A stretch of DNA of 14,780 bases, from NCBI GenBank assembly GCA_007130745.1, contig SLRW01000009.1, positions 1 through 14,780 of the forward strand. The letters run 5' to 3'. This DNA comes from Gammaproteobacteria bacterium. GTDB lineage: Bacteria > Pseudomonadota > Gammaproteobacteria > UBA5335 > SLRW01. The notes beneath the pieces were generated by a model. The model was given only the letters and a program-made list of their open reading frames with translations, was not told where the DNA came from and did no database searches. Shown piece after piece: positions 1 to 5,575 of the stretch. The position numbers were made by a program, and so were the translations under genes. Position 1 is the first letter of the stretch. Each line of letters starts with the position of its first letter.

Positions 1-5
1 CCTCA

Positions 6-101
6 GGCTTTGCCAGCGAGTCAGGATCAAGGCGCGGCTTTGAAAGCGTATCTGGATACGGTGAAAAGGCGCAACGCAGAGACTGACTCGCTGGCAAAGC
101 C
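6..101 (-). repeat. Long hairpin with perfect 19-bp arms, part of repeat copy 1
   Basis: Bases 6-24 (GGCTTTGCCAGCGAGTCAG) are the exact reverse complement of 83-101, with a 58-base loop. Inside the loop is a small hairpin, CGTAT-CTGG-ATACG (47-60). The right arm and part of the loop are shared with the copy at the window end. There the arm differs at two adjacent bases (CG to AA in the minus-strand sense), and its partner arm would lie just outside the window. Confidence 0.75.
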
Positions 102-108
102 CCGTAGG

Positions 109-208
109 GCGGGCCCTGCGGCGCCCATCTGCGGCGTTACCGCGCTTGCAAAGGCAACCAGCCTTCGGCTGCGCACGGCGCCTTGCATATGGACGCCGCA
201 GGACCCGC
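109..208 (-). repeat. Covarying 18-bp outer stem and nested inner stems of repeat copy 1
   Basis: The arms are 109-126 (GCGGGCCCTGCGGCGCCC) and 191-208 (GGACGCCGCAGGACCCGC). Read on the minus strand they form 16 Watson-Crick pairs and two G-U pairs. The loop holds a 7-bp stem, GCCGTGC with GCGCGGT, that again pairs completely if two G-U pairs are allowed. At the apex is AAGGC-TGGTT-GCCTT. On the plus strand the same four positions are A-C mismatches, so the minus strand is the better-folding sense. Confidence 0.8.
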
Positions 209-242
209 TTCAGACGTGACGAATTAATCAGCGTTTCCTTAA

Positions 243-265
243 GCCCTGCTTCGCAGGGCGTTTTT
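243..265 (+). terminator. Rho-independent terminator, rightward
   Basis: A 7-bp GC-rich stem, GCCCTGC (243-249) with GCAGGGC (253-259) around a TTC loop, is followed by GTTTTT (260-265). It would stop transcripts entering from the left through the repeat. The gene it belongs to is outside the window. The stem starts where the repeat homology ends. Confidence 0.75.
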
Positions 266-336
266 GGTGTCAGGTTTTAAGTAACGCGCCTCCGGCGCGG
301 TCGAGCCGCGCTGGTGCGCGACAATTCTGGTTTCCT
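266..336. other. Gene-free spacer between two terminators
   Basis: No gene is seen. It holds a 6-bp hairpin, CGCGCC-TCC-GGCGCG (285-299). An enclosing inverted repeat pairs GGTTTTA (273-279) with TAAAACC (336-342). Neither has a T-run, so their role is unclear; they may be decayed terminator or repeat remnants. Confidence 0.4.
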
Positions 337-368
337 AAAACCCGAAACGCCCGCGCATCAGCGCGGGC
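337..368 (-). terminator. Rho-independent terminator of the leftward operon
   Basis: Read on the minus strand, a perfect 8-bp stem GCCCGCGC-TGAT-GCGCGGGC (368-349) begins at the last base of the histidine phosphatase stop codon and is followed by GTTTCGGGTTTT. It closes the long leftward block of genes. Confidence 0.8.
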
Positions 369-1081
369 TAGACGTAAGTGTGCAAACTTTTGTCGGGCAG
401 GTGGGCGGTGTTGTTGAAGCTGCTCAGGGCAAAGCGTTGCGGCGAGATAATAAATTCATTCACCGCGCAGTTGCGTACCAGATAGTTGATTTCCAGGGCC
501 TTGTCGTCGCGTAATCCGAGCGCCGCGCCGGTAATCGCGCCCACGGTGCCGCCCGAGGCGAATACAGCGATGCTGTCGTGCGGTTCGGCGGTGCGCATGA
601 TCTCGTCGGTGGCCCGGGTAACGCGGGCGCGAAAATCCTGCCAGCTTTCAAACTCCGGCGCCTGCAGTTCACCGGTCGCCCAGCGTGTCGCGACTTTCAC
701 AAAGGCCTTCATGAACCGCCGGCTGGCGTCGGCGGCGCCGACCTCGACGTCGGCGATCAGCTGGCGGATTTCCGCATCCTTTTCGAGCAGCTCGGGGAGC
801 AGGTGACGGAAGACCTGGTCACCCTGGTGTTCGTCCAGATCGTCACGAAACTTTGGTTCGGGCAGGGGATAGTTCTGTTCGGCCATGACTTCGGCGGTGG
901 CTTCCCACGTTTGTCGGTGGCGATGCAGGGGGCCGACAATCACTTGTTCGGGGCAGATGCCGTGACGGGCCCAGTAGTGCCCCAGGGTACGGGCCTGTTC
1001 CAGTCCCAGCGGCGAGAGCTGGTCGTAGTTGTCTTCGCCGAAAGAAGCCTGGCCGTGGCGAATGACAATCAGTTCGCTCAT
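368..1081 (-). CDS. Histidine phosphatase (phosphoglycerate mutase-like) with second catalytic His replaced
   Basis: A 237-residue protein of the histidine phosphatase superfamily. It opens with the phosphate-pocket motif RHGQAS (residues 8-13; His9 is the expected phospho-acceptor). It has an arginine-rich pocket segment at HRHRQT (53-58) and a likely acid residue around LDEHQG (82-87). The usual second histidine, in a hydrophobic-S-H-G-G strand near the C terminus, is missing: the segment reads VFASGGTVGAI (173-183), with Ser where His is expected. No signal peptide is present, so it is cytoplasmic. Its ATG shares one base with the TGA of the upstream lipoprotein gene (TGATG), so translation is coupled, and a terminator follows at once. 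The substrate is unknown. It could be a low-activity or specialised phosphatase rather than a true mutase. Confidence 0.85.
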   Translation of the reverse strand: MSELIVIRHGQASFGEDNYDQLSPLGLEQARTLGHYWARHGICPEQVIVGPLHRHRQTWEATAEVMAEQNYPLPEPKFRDDLDEHQGDQVFRHLLPELLEKDAEIRQLIADVEVGAADASRRFMKAFVKVATRWATGELQAPEFESWQDFRARVTRATDEIMRTAEPHDSIAVFASGGTVGAITGAALGLRDDKALEINYLVRNCAVNEFIISPQRFALSSFNNTAHLPDKSLHTYV

Positions 1082-2130
1082 CAGCGGGCAGCCCCGAGCA
1101 GGCGCAGCAGTTGCGGGGCTTCGGTTTCGTTGCCGCTCGTACTGATCAAAAGTTCGCCCCCGCGGGTGGCCCCCATGGCGCTGATATTGGCCAGCGCGGC
1201 CTCGTGGCTGATGGTCTCGGGGGTGGCGAAATGATCAATGCGCACGATTGTGGGCCGGCCATCTTCATCGACGGCAACATAGAGCAGGCCGGCCGGATCC
1301 ATGGTCAGGGCGCGGACCGGGCCAGGGCTGCCGAAGTGTTCCACCATCGCCAGCAGTTCCGCGGTGGGCAATTCGGTGAACTGCATAACTTCGGTTTCCA
1401 GCCGGTAGATGTCGTCGCTGCCGGGCGGCTGCCACACCAGGTAGCGCAGGTCGGGTGACAGCACCATGTGCGCGCGGCCGTCGCTGTCGCCCCGGTCGTA
1501 GCGCAGGACTTTGGTGCCTTCCAGCATGCGCCGCACTTCGTCGGTATACATGTCCAGCACCACCAGGCCCGGCTGGCCGCCGTCGATGAGGTAGGCCACT
1601 CCCAGTTCGGCATCCACCCCCAGGCCGTCGGGCCGGTGGTCTGTGCCGGGGAAGGCGCTGTCCAGGTTAATCTCGCGGGTGTATTCGTTTTGCATCAGAT
1701 CGACGCGGAGCAGGCGCGGGGTGGCATCCAGTATCCACAGAGCGCCTTCGTCGTCGATATGTAGCGCGCGGATCCCGTGCGGCGCCTGTCCACTTGCCGG
1801 TGGACTACTGTCCGGCCAGGCCACGGCCTCGCCATTGTGGTTGATTTCCACCAGTGACGGGGTCTGGTCATCGTTAGGCCGCAGGGCGACGAACAGGCGA
1901 TTGTCCGCGCTGGCGACTACGGCTGTAGCGGGTGCCGGGAGTTCGGTGGCAATTTCCAGCACCGGTTCGGCTTCTCCGGCTAGGGCCTCGGCGCCAATTT
2001 CTTCGGCAGTACCCCCCTCCGTTTGCCCCCGGGTATCGGTTTCGGCGGTGTCTTCGGGGCCGGAATCGCGGCCGCAGGCGGCCACTGCCAGTAACAGCAA
2101 AAGCAAAAGCAAGGGTCGTAATACAGTCAT
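1081..2130 (-). CDS. Outer-membrane lipoprotein with royal-jelly/yellow-like beta-propeller
   Basis: The ATG at 2130 is preferred over an upstream in-frame one at 2229. It follows a GGGGAG ribosome site, lies one base after the previous stop, and gives a lipoprotein signal: basic start, eight leucines, then AVAAC with the lipid-bearing Cys19. Gly20 after the Cys suggests outer-membrane sorting. A low-complexity, acidic Thr/Glu/Ala linker runs to about residue 60. The rest (about 65-349) has repeated strand patterns such as GALWILDATPRLLRVDL, then INLDSAFP, and GVAYLIDGGQPGLVVLDM. These resemble bacterial relatives of the major royal jelly/yellow family, often labelled dopachrome-tautomerase-related, though SMP-30-like propellers look similar. 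The family fold is a six-bladed propeller that binds small ligands; no substrate can be read here. It sits between a zinc-ribbon-like membrane protein and a phosphatase in one operon. Confidence 0.7.
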   Translation of the reverse strand: MTVLRPLLLLLLLLAVAACGRDSGPEDTAETDTRGQTEGGTAEEIGAEALAGEAEPVLEIATELPAPATAVVASADNRLFVALRPNDDQTPSLVEINHNGEAVAWPDSSPPASGQAPHGIRALHIDDEGALWILDATPRLLRVDLMQNEYTREINLDSAFPGTDHRPDGLGVDAELGVAYLIDGGQPGLVVLDMYTDEVRRMLEGTKVLRYDRGDSDGRAHMVLSPDLRYLVWQPPGSDDIYRLETEVMQFTELPTAELLAMVEHFGSPGPVRALTMDPAGLLYVAVDEDGRPTIVRIDHFATPETISHEAALANISAMGATRGGELLISTSGNETEAPQLLRLLGAAR

Positions 2131-2131
2131 G

Positions 2132-2665
2132 TTACTGCTCCCCGACGCTCGCGCCGTTTGCCGCGGGCATCTGCCATTCTCCGGTGCGTAGTTTGCGCTG
2201 GACCTGACGGCGAATGACGCCGCGTACATAGCTCACATCACCGGCAAAACTGCCGTAAATCCGCTCACAGGTCTCACAGCGGAAATGCACCTCATTATCG
2301 GTTTGGGAATAGTGATAGGTGAGTTGGGTGTCATCCTCGGGGCAATAGCAACGAATTTCCTGGGGCTCCCCCCCCTTGTAATTCCAGCGCCAGCGCATGC
2401 CCAGGAAGTCGTCTTCACGATAACGCCGCCAGGCGGGCCCCAGTCGTCGGTACAGGATCACAGTCAGCCACGCCGGGGCAGCCAGGGCGAGCAATCCGAG
2501 CACCAGCAGCTGCCAGTTGGGAATAGTTGCGGATGTGCCCAGCCACTGAACCAGGGGGGACTCCGCCGCTTGTGCGACGGCGGGCAGCAGCAGGCCCGTA
2601 ATCAGCGTGGCCTGAGCCAGCCGCTGGCGGCAAGTGGCTGCGAGCGGGATGGCGGATGAGATCAT
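2132..2665 (-). CDS. Unknown membrane protein with zinc-ribbon-like cysteine pattern
   Basis: A 177-residue protein that I cannot assign to a named family. The ATG at 2665 has AGGAG eight bases upstream; an earlier in-frame ATG at 2770 would overlap the methyltransferase gene and add an unlikely leader. Residues 1-33 look like a signal peptide or first membrane segment ending AQA-AE. A second hydrophobic span covers about 52-73 and is followed by an arginine-rich segment, so the rest is probably cytoplasmic. The soluble part carries CYC (106-108) and CETC (130-133) separated by 21 residues, a spacing compatible with a zinc ribbon. Its C-terminal tail is basic (about 149-160). The stop (TAA) is one base before the lipoprotein start, so the two are co-expressed. 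Confidence 0.75.
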   Translation of the reverse strand: MISSAIPLAATCRQRLAQATLITGLLLPAVAQAAESPLVQWLGTSATIPNWQLLVLGLLALAAPAWLTVILYRRLGPAWRRYREDDFLGMRWRWNYKGGEPQEIRCYCPEDDTQLTYHYSQTDNEVHFRCETCERIYGSFAGDVSYVRGVIRRQVQRKLRTGEWQMPAANGASVGEQ

Positions 2666-2738
2666 ACAGCGTGCTCCTGATATTGATTGCGCCAAAGCAT
2701 AGCCGAAAGGGGGGCGGTGCGCACAGGGGCGGGGCGAA

Positions 2739-3500
2739 TTAATCAGGGGTTTTGTGGACCCGGCCGGCAAGCAGGGTCAGCGGCCAGCGTACCTCGCGAC
2801 AGGTTTCGGCCGGGCCCCAAAAGCTGTGCAGTTGCGCGGTGATGTGTCCAACCGGGTCATGTCCGAGCTGTTGCCGGTAACGACGGGTGGCCGACCAGGT
2901 TTGCAGATAGCCCAGTAGATCATTCAGCGACCACCGCGCGGTCATCACAAACGCGGGCAAGTCGACTGTTTCAAAGGGAAAGGGCAGGTCGCGGTAGCCA
3001 TTATCGACATGGCGGCGTTCGGCCGGCCACCAGTCGCCGAGGATGTCGCCGTGCAGTTGGCTGACCGCGGCATTGATGTCGGGCGAAATATCCAGCAGCA
3101 CGTAGGTCCAGGCGGCAATCAGCGCGCCGGGGCGGGCGACGCGGCGCGCTTCGCGGTAGAAGGCGTCATGGTCGAACCAGTGCAGAGCCTGGGCGACGGT
3201 GATGAGATCAACGCTGGCATCATCCAGTCCGCTGTGCTCGGCGGCCGCGACCCGGTATTCGATATGTGGATGTGTCTTTGCCTCGCGGATTTGCTGTGCG
3301 CTGGCATCGCTGGCGTAAACGCGCCGGAAATGGCGGGCCAGTCCCAGAGCGGCCTGACCATTGCCGGTGGCGCAGTCCCAGGCCAGGCCAGGGCCGGGCG
3401 CATGGCCGGCGAGAGTTTCAAACAGTGAGGTCGGGTAAACGGGCCGGTAGCGGGCGTAGTCATCTGACGCCGCGGAGAAATGGTCGGCAAAGTGGTTCAT
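2739..3500 (-). CDS. SAM-dependent class I methyltransferase
   Basis: A 253-residue methyltransferase. The N-terminal segment FSAASDDYARYRPVYP (8-23) is typical of UbiE-like and yeast trans-aconitate-type enzymes. Motif I, the SAM-binding loop, reads WDCATGNGQAALGLA (41-55). An acidic residue at the end of strand 2 (Asp65 in VYASDAS) would contact the ribose. VDLITVAQALHWFD (97-110) is the motif IV region, and ARPGALIAAW follows as the post-loop strand. The acceptor substrate is unknown. The ATG overlaps the dsbB stop by four bases (ATGA), so translation is coupled. A 73-base gap follows, with no clear terminator and only a weak promoter-like TATGCT before the next gene. Confidence 0.85.
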   Translation of the reverse strand: MNHFADHFSAASDDYARYRPVYPTSLFETLAGHAPGPGLAWDCATGNGQAALGLARHFRRVYASDASAQQIREAKTHPHIEYRVAAAEHSGLDDASVDLITVAQALHWFDHDAFYREARRVARPGALIAAWTYVLLDISPDINAAVSQLHGDILGDWWPAERRHVDNGYRDLPFPFETVDLPAFVMTARWSLNDLLGYLQTWSATRRYRQQLGHDPVGHITAQLHSFWGPAETCREVRWPLTLLAGRVHKTPD

Positions 3501-4024
3501 CGCGGCAGCAGGGTGTTGGTAAGGACGCCGGCGAGACCCAGCAGGACAAACCAGAGCAGCGCCCAGCCGGGGATGCTCAGGCCCAGGAAGCTCCAGTCGA
3601 TTACCGCGCAGTCACCGGTGCCGCGCAGGGTCATGGCCAGGGTCTCGCCGAAGCCGAAATTTTCCAGCATACCGTGCAGGTCAGGACCACAAGCTGGCAC
3701 CTGCTCAGGGGGCAGGCCCTGCAACCAGACATGGCGTCCCGCAATGGCTGCGCCGGCGGCGCCCAGCAGGCCGGTGGTCCCGGCCCAAAGCCAGCCTGAG
3801 CGGTGACTGCCGGGGAACAGCGCCGCCAGCACGAAGACCACGGTCATGACGTAGAAGACCCAGCGTTGCAGCAGGCACAGCGGGCAGGGATCCAGCCCCA
3901 CCCACAACTGCAGATACCAGGCAAAGCCCAGCAGCCCGGCACAGACCAGTGCGCCGGCAGCATTGAGAGCGCGGCGCCCGGGGTGGCGCAGGGTTTCAGT
4001 CAGGTTGGTGGTCATGCGGGTCAT
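3497..4024 (-). CDS. dsbB: DsbB, quinone-dependent disulfide bond formation protein
   Basis: A 175-residue inner-membrane protein that reoxidises DsbA in the periplasm and passes electrons to quinone. Four hydrophobic spans are visible (about 22-42, 56-70, 81-97, 149-169). The first periplasmic loop bears the redox pair CPLC (47-50), followed by QRW, whose Arg54 matches the quinone-site arginine of the family. The second loop has the partner cysteines Cys112 (PACGPDL) and Cys139 (GTGDCAV). Length matches the family. The first ATG (4024) has GGAAG eight bases upstream; the second (4015) has no ribosome site. Placement after cytochrome c genes, which need oxidised or reduced cysteine handling in the periplasm, is suggestive but not proof of a joint role. 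Confidence 0.95.
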   Translation of the reverse strand: MTRMTTNLTETLRHPGRRALNAAGALVCAGLLGFAWYLQLWVGLDPCPLCLLQRWVFYVMTVVFVLAALFPGSHRSGWLWAGTTGLLGAAGAAIAGRHVWLQGLPPEQVPACGPDLHGMLENFGFGETLAMTLRGTGDCAVIDWSFLGLSIPGWALLWFVLLGLAGVLTNTLLPR

Positions 4025-4069
4025 GGGGCCGGCTTCCGGTCGGTGTGATGCCTGGCCCGGTCGGGAGGG

Positions 4070-4246
4070 CTACCACTCGCGGCGGTAGTCGTCTTCCCAG
4101 GGGCGGGCCGGCTTGAGCGATTCGCGATAGCGGCGGTCACGTTCCAGTACCCGGCGGCGGATGCCGCGTCCGATGGGGCTGCGATCAACCAGCCACAGCA
4201 GCAGCAGTAGCGCAATCACGGCCAACACCACGATGAGCAGCATCAT
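4070..4246 (-). CDS. 58-residue single-pass membrane protein
   Basis: A short protein of unknown function. The ATG at 4246 is chosen because residues 2-19 then form one strongly hydrophobic helix, and GGAG lies ten bases upstream. Starting further upstream would put a polar, proline-rich leader over the end of the cytochrome gene. After the helix come a basic segment with repeated RRR/RDRRYR and a C-terminal end rich in Trp, Asp and Arg (RPWEDDYRREW). The positive tail should stay in the cytoplasm. It lies 46 bases after a cytochrome c gene and 45 bases before dsbB, so it is probably co-transcribed. It could be a small accessory subunit of an electron-transfer complex, but no homology supports this. 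Confidence 0.6.
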   Translation of the reverse strand: MMLLIVVLAVIALLLLLWLVDRSPIGRGIRRRVLERDRRYRESLKPARPWEDDYRREW

Positions 4247-4292
4247 GACAGGTGCGCTCCGGATGAATGGGCCATGATGAAAGCCATCGGAA

Positions 4293-4619
4293 TCAGTACT
4301 GCTTGGTCTTGAGGCCGTCCTGGCGCGCGTACCAGGCGGAGAGGTTGCGGATGTCTTCGTCACTCAGTCCGGCGGCAATGCCCTGCATGAGCGGGTCTTC
4401 GCGCTCACCGCTGCGATACTGGCGCAAGGTGCGGGCAAGATAGTCGGCGTGCTGGCCGGCGATGATCGGCCATTCCGGGTTCTGGCTGACGCCGGTGGGG
4501 CCATGACAGGCGGCACACTGCTCGCCGGCCAGTGCCTCGGCGGCCTTGAGATCGGCGGCCTGGAGGCTGGAACTGATAGCCAGAAGCAGCAGTGACGTGG
4601 CGGCAATCACGGACTTCAT
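4293..4619 (-). CDS. Periplasmic single-haem cytochrome c, c4/c5-like (second of a tandem pair)
   Basis: A 108-residue precursor. The Sec signal peptide ends near LQA-AD (about 21). The haem site is CAACH (35-39). The likely axial methionine is Met78 (DPLMQG), followed by the helix LSDEDIRNLSAWYA typical of class I cytochromes. The motif order, PIIAGQHADYLARTL then RQYRSGER, is that of one half of dihaem cytochrome c4. An AGGGAGA ribosome site precedes the ATG. The gene lies 32 bases downstream of a closely similar cytochrome, so the two probably act together as periplasmic electron carriers to a terminal oxidase. The haem is attached in the periplasm by the cytochrome c maturation system, which is not in this window. 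Confidence 0.9.
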   Translation of the reverse strand: MKSVIAATSLLLLAISSSLQAADLKAAEALAGEQCAACHGPTGVSQNPEWPIIAGQHADYLARTLRQYRSGEREDPLMQGIAAGLSDEDIRNLSAWYARQDGLKTKQY

Positions 4620-4651
4620 GTGGTGTCTCCCTGAGGGTTCGGTTCGGGCAC

Positions 4652-4978
4652 TCAGTCCCGGGATTCGGCGGCGAACCAGGCGGCGATATCCCGCATGTCC
4701 TGTTCGCTGAGATTGGCCATGTTGGCGCGCATGGCGGGGTGTTCGCGTCGGCCTTCCTTGTATGCCTGCATGGCATCGACCAGGTATTCGGCATGCTGTC
4801 CGCCGAGACGCGGGACGCGAAAAGTCGGATAGGCGTTGGTGAGGCCTTCAATGCCGTGACAGCCCATGCAGGTTGAGGCCTTGATTTTTCCGGCTTCCGG
4901 GTCGCCGGCCGTCACTGCGCTACTCAACAGGAGGCACAGGGCGGCCGTGAGCAGGCCAGTTGCTCGCATGCATTTCAT
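4652..4978 (-). CDS. Periplasmic single-haem cytochrome c, c4-like (first of a tandem pair)
   Basis: A 108-residue precursor. The signal peptide ends near VTA-GD (24). The haem site is CMGCH (37-41), and RLGGQHAEYLVDAM (57-70) matches a c4 half-domain. The axial ligand is Met83 or Met87 in HPAMRANMANLS. The C terminus DMRDIAAWFAAES is the usual closing helix. An AGAGG ribosome site lies eight bases before the ATG at 4978. A TATAAT box about 70 bases upstream probably makes this the first gene of its own transcript. Its partner downstream has the same length and order of motifs. Together they look like a split version of the dihaem cytochrome c4. Confidence 0.9.
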   Translation of the reverse strand: MKCMRATGLLTAALCLLLSSAVTAGDPEAGKIKASTCMGCHGIEGLTNAYPTFRVPRLGGQHAEYLVDAMQAYKEGRREHPAMRANMANLSEQDMRDIAAWFAAESRD

Positions 4979-5012
4979 GAAATCCGCCTCTTTGCTTTGG
5001 TGTTTTGTCGCG

Positions 5013-5026
5013 GGCCCGCCCGGGCC
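5013..5026 (-). other. GC-rich hairpin in the cytochrome leader
   Basis: GGCCC (5013-5017) pairs with GGGCC (5022-5026) around a four-base loop. It lies in the untranslated leader between the promoter and the first cytochrome start. No T-run follows on either strand, so it is not a clear terminator. It could affect leader stability. Confidence 0.35.
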
Positions 5027-5049
5027 GCATCCAGCATGTTCGACGGCGC

Positions 5050-5055
5050 ATTATA
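5050..5055 (-). promoter_or_regulatory. Promoter -10 box for the cytochrome-dsbB block
   Basis: Read leftward, a perfect TATAAT occurs within GCATATAATGCG in the 120-base gap before the first cytochrome gene. The corresponding -35 region (TAGGCG or nearby) is poor, which suggests help from an activator. No terminator separates it from the thioesterase gene, so read-through from upstream is also possible. Confidence 0.55.
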
Positions 5056-5098
5056 TGCGAGCTGCCGCCGCGCGCCTAGTGTCTGGACCGGTTTCGCT

Positions 5099-5575
5099 TC
5101 ATGCCGTGGCCTGATAGGCGTGAACGAACTCCTCAGGCATGCGGCACGGGCGGCCACTGTCCAGGCGGATACACACCCATTGGGTGATGGCGCGCATCAC
5201 GGTGCGATTGTCTGCGGCGCGTACCAGTTGATAGCGACGCTTCATTCCCAGCCTGGCCGGGTCGGTGATCCATGTGGCGATGCGTATGGTGTCGCCTGCA
5301 TGGCTGGCCGCCAGGTAGTCCAGTTCGTGGCGGCGGGCCACCATGGCTCGGTTAAGTCGCTGGTAGAGTGCCCAATCCATCCCCAGGGCACAGCTGTGAT
5401 CCCAGGCGACCTTCTCCAGCCAGCCGAGATAAACCACGTTGTTGGTGTGCCCCATGACATCAATGTCGTCGGCCGTCACGCGTACTTCAATAATGTGGGG
5501 GTTGGGGTAATCCCACGGTTCAGTTGTTGCGGAGGCACCTTGTTCCGGCTGCGACACGACAGGCTCCCTGCTCAT
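5099..5575 (-). CDS. Hotdog-fold acyl-CoA thioesterase (4HBT family)
   Basis: A 158-residue thioesterase of the YbgC/FadM/4-hydroxybenzoyl-CoA thioesterase type, which hydrolyses acyl-CoA to free acid and CoA. The signature stretch is DIDVMGHTNNVVYLGWLE (37-54). Asp39 is in the position of the catalytic aspartate, and GHTNN forms the start of the central hotdog helix. A polar N-terminal extension of about 25 residues precedes the first strand. No signal peptide is present. The ATG overlaps the crotonase stop by four bases (ATGA), so the two enzymes are made together and probably act on the same acyl-CoA. The substrate chain length cannot be read from the sequence. Confidence 0.88.
   Translation of the reverse strand: MSREPVVSQPEQGASATTEPWDYPNPHIIEVRVTADDIDVMGHTNNVVYLGWLEKVAWDHSCALGMDWALYQRLNRAMVARRHELDYLAASHAGDTIRIATWITDPARLGMKRRYQLVRAADNRTVMRAITQWVCIRLDSGRPCRMPEEFVHAYQATA

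Larger units (their letters stand above)
1..243 (-). repeat. Structured dispersed repeat, copy 1 (structured sense on the minus strand)
   Basis: Positions 55-243 align with the reverse complement of 14592-14778 at about 85 % identity by eye, with only one-base indels. The block contains nested inverted repeats: an 18-bp outer stem (109-126 with 191-208), an inner 7-bp stem, an apical AAGGC/GCCTT hairpin, a GCCC-TACG-GGGC hairpin (99-110 read on the minus strand) and a second long hairpin (6-24 with 83-101). The aligned part ends sharply at about 243, where the two copies stop matching. The left limit is not known, because the second hairpin nearly reaches the window edge. No convincing protein is encoded: the open frame across it lacks a ribosome site and follows the repeat structure. 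I do not recognise a named repeat family. It is probably a non-coding mobile or RNA-forming element. Confidence 0.8.

Noticed and set aside
10..219. Open frame of 69 codons across repeat copy 1
   Set aside because: It has no ribosome site, its sequence is dictated by the stem-loop arms, and the matching frame is not preserved in the second copy.
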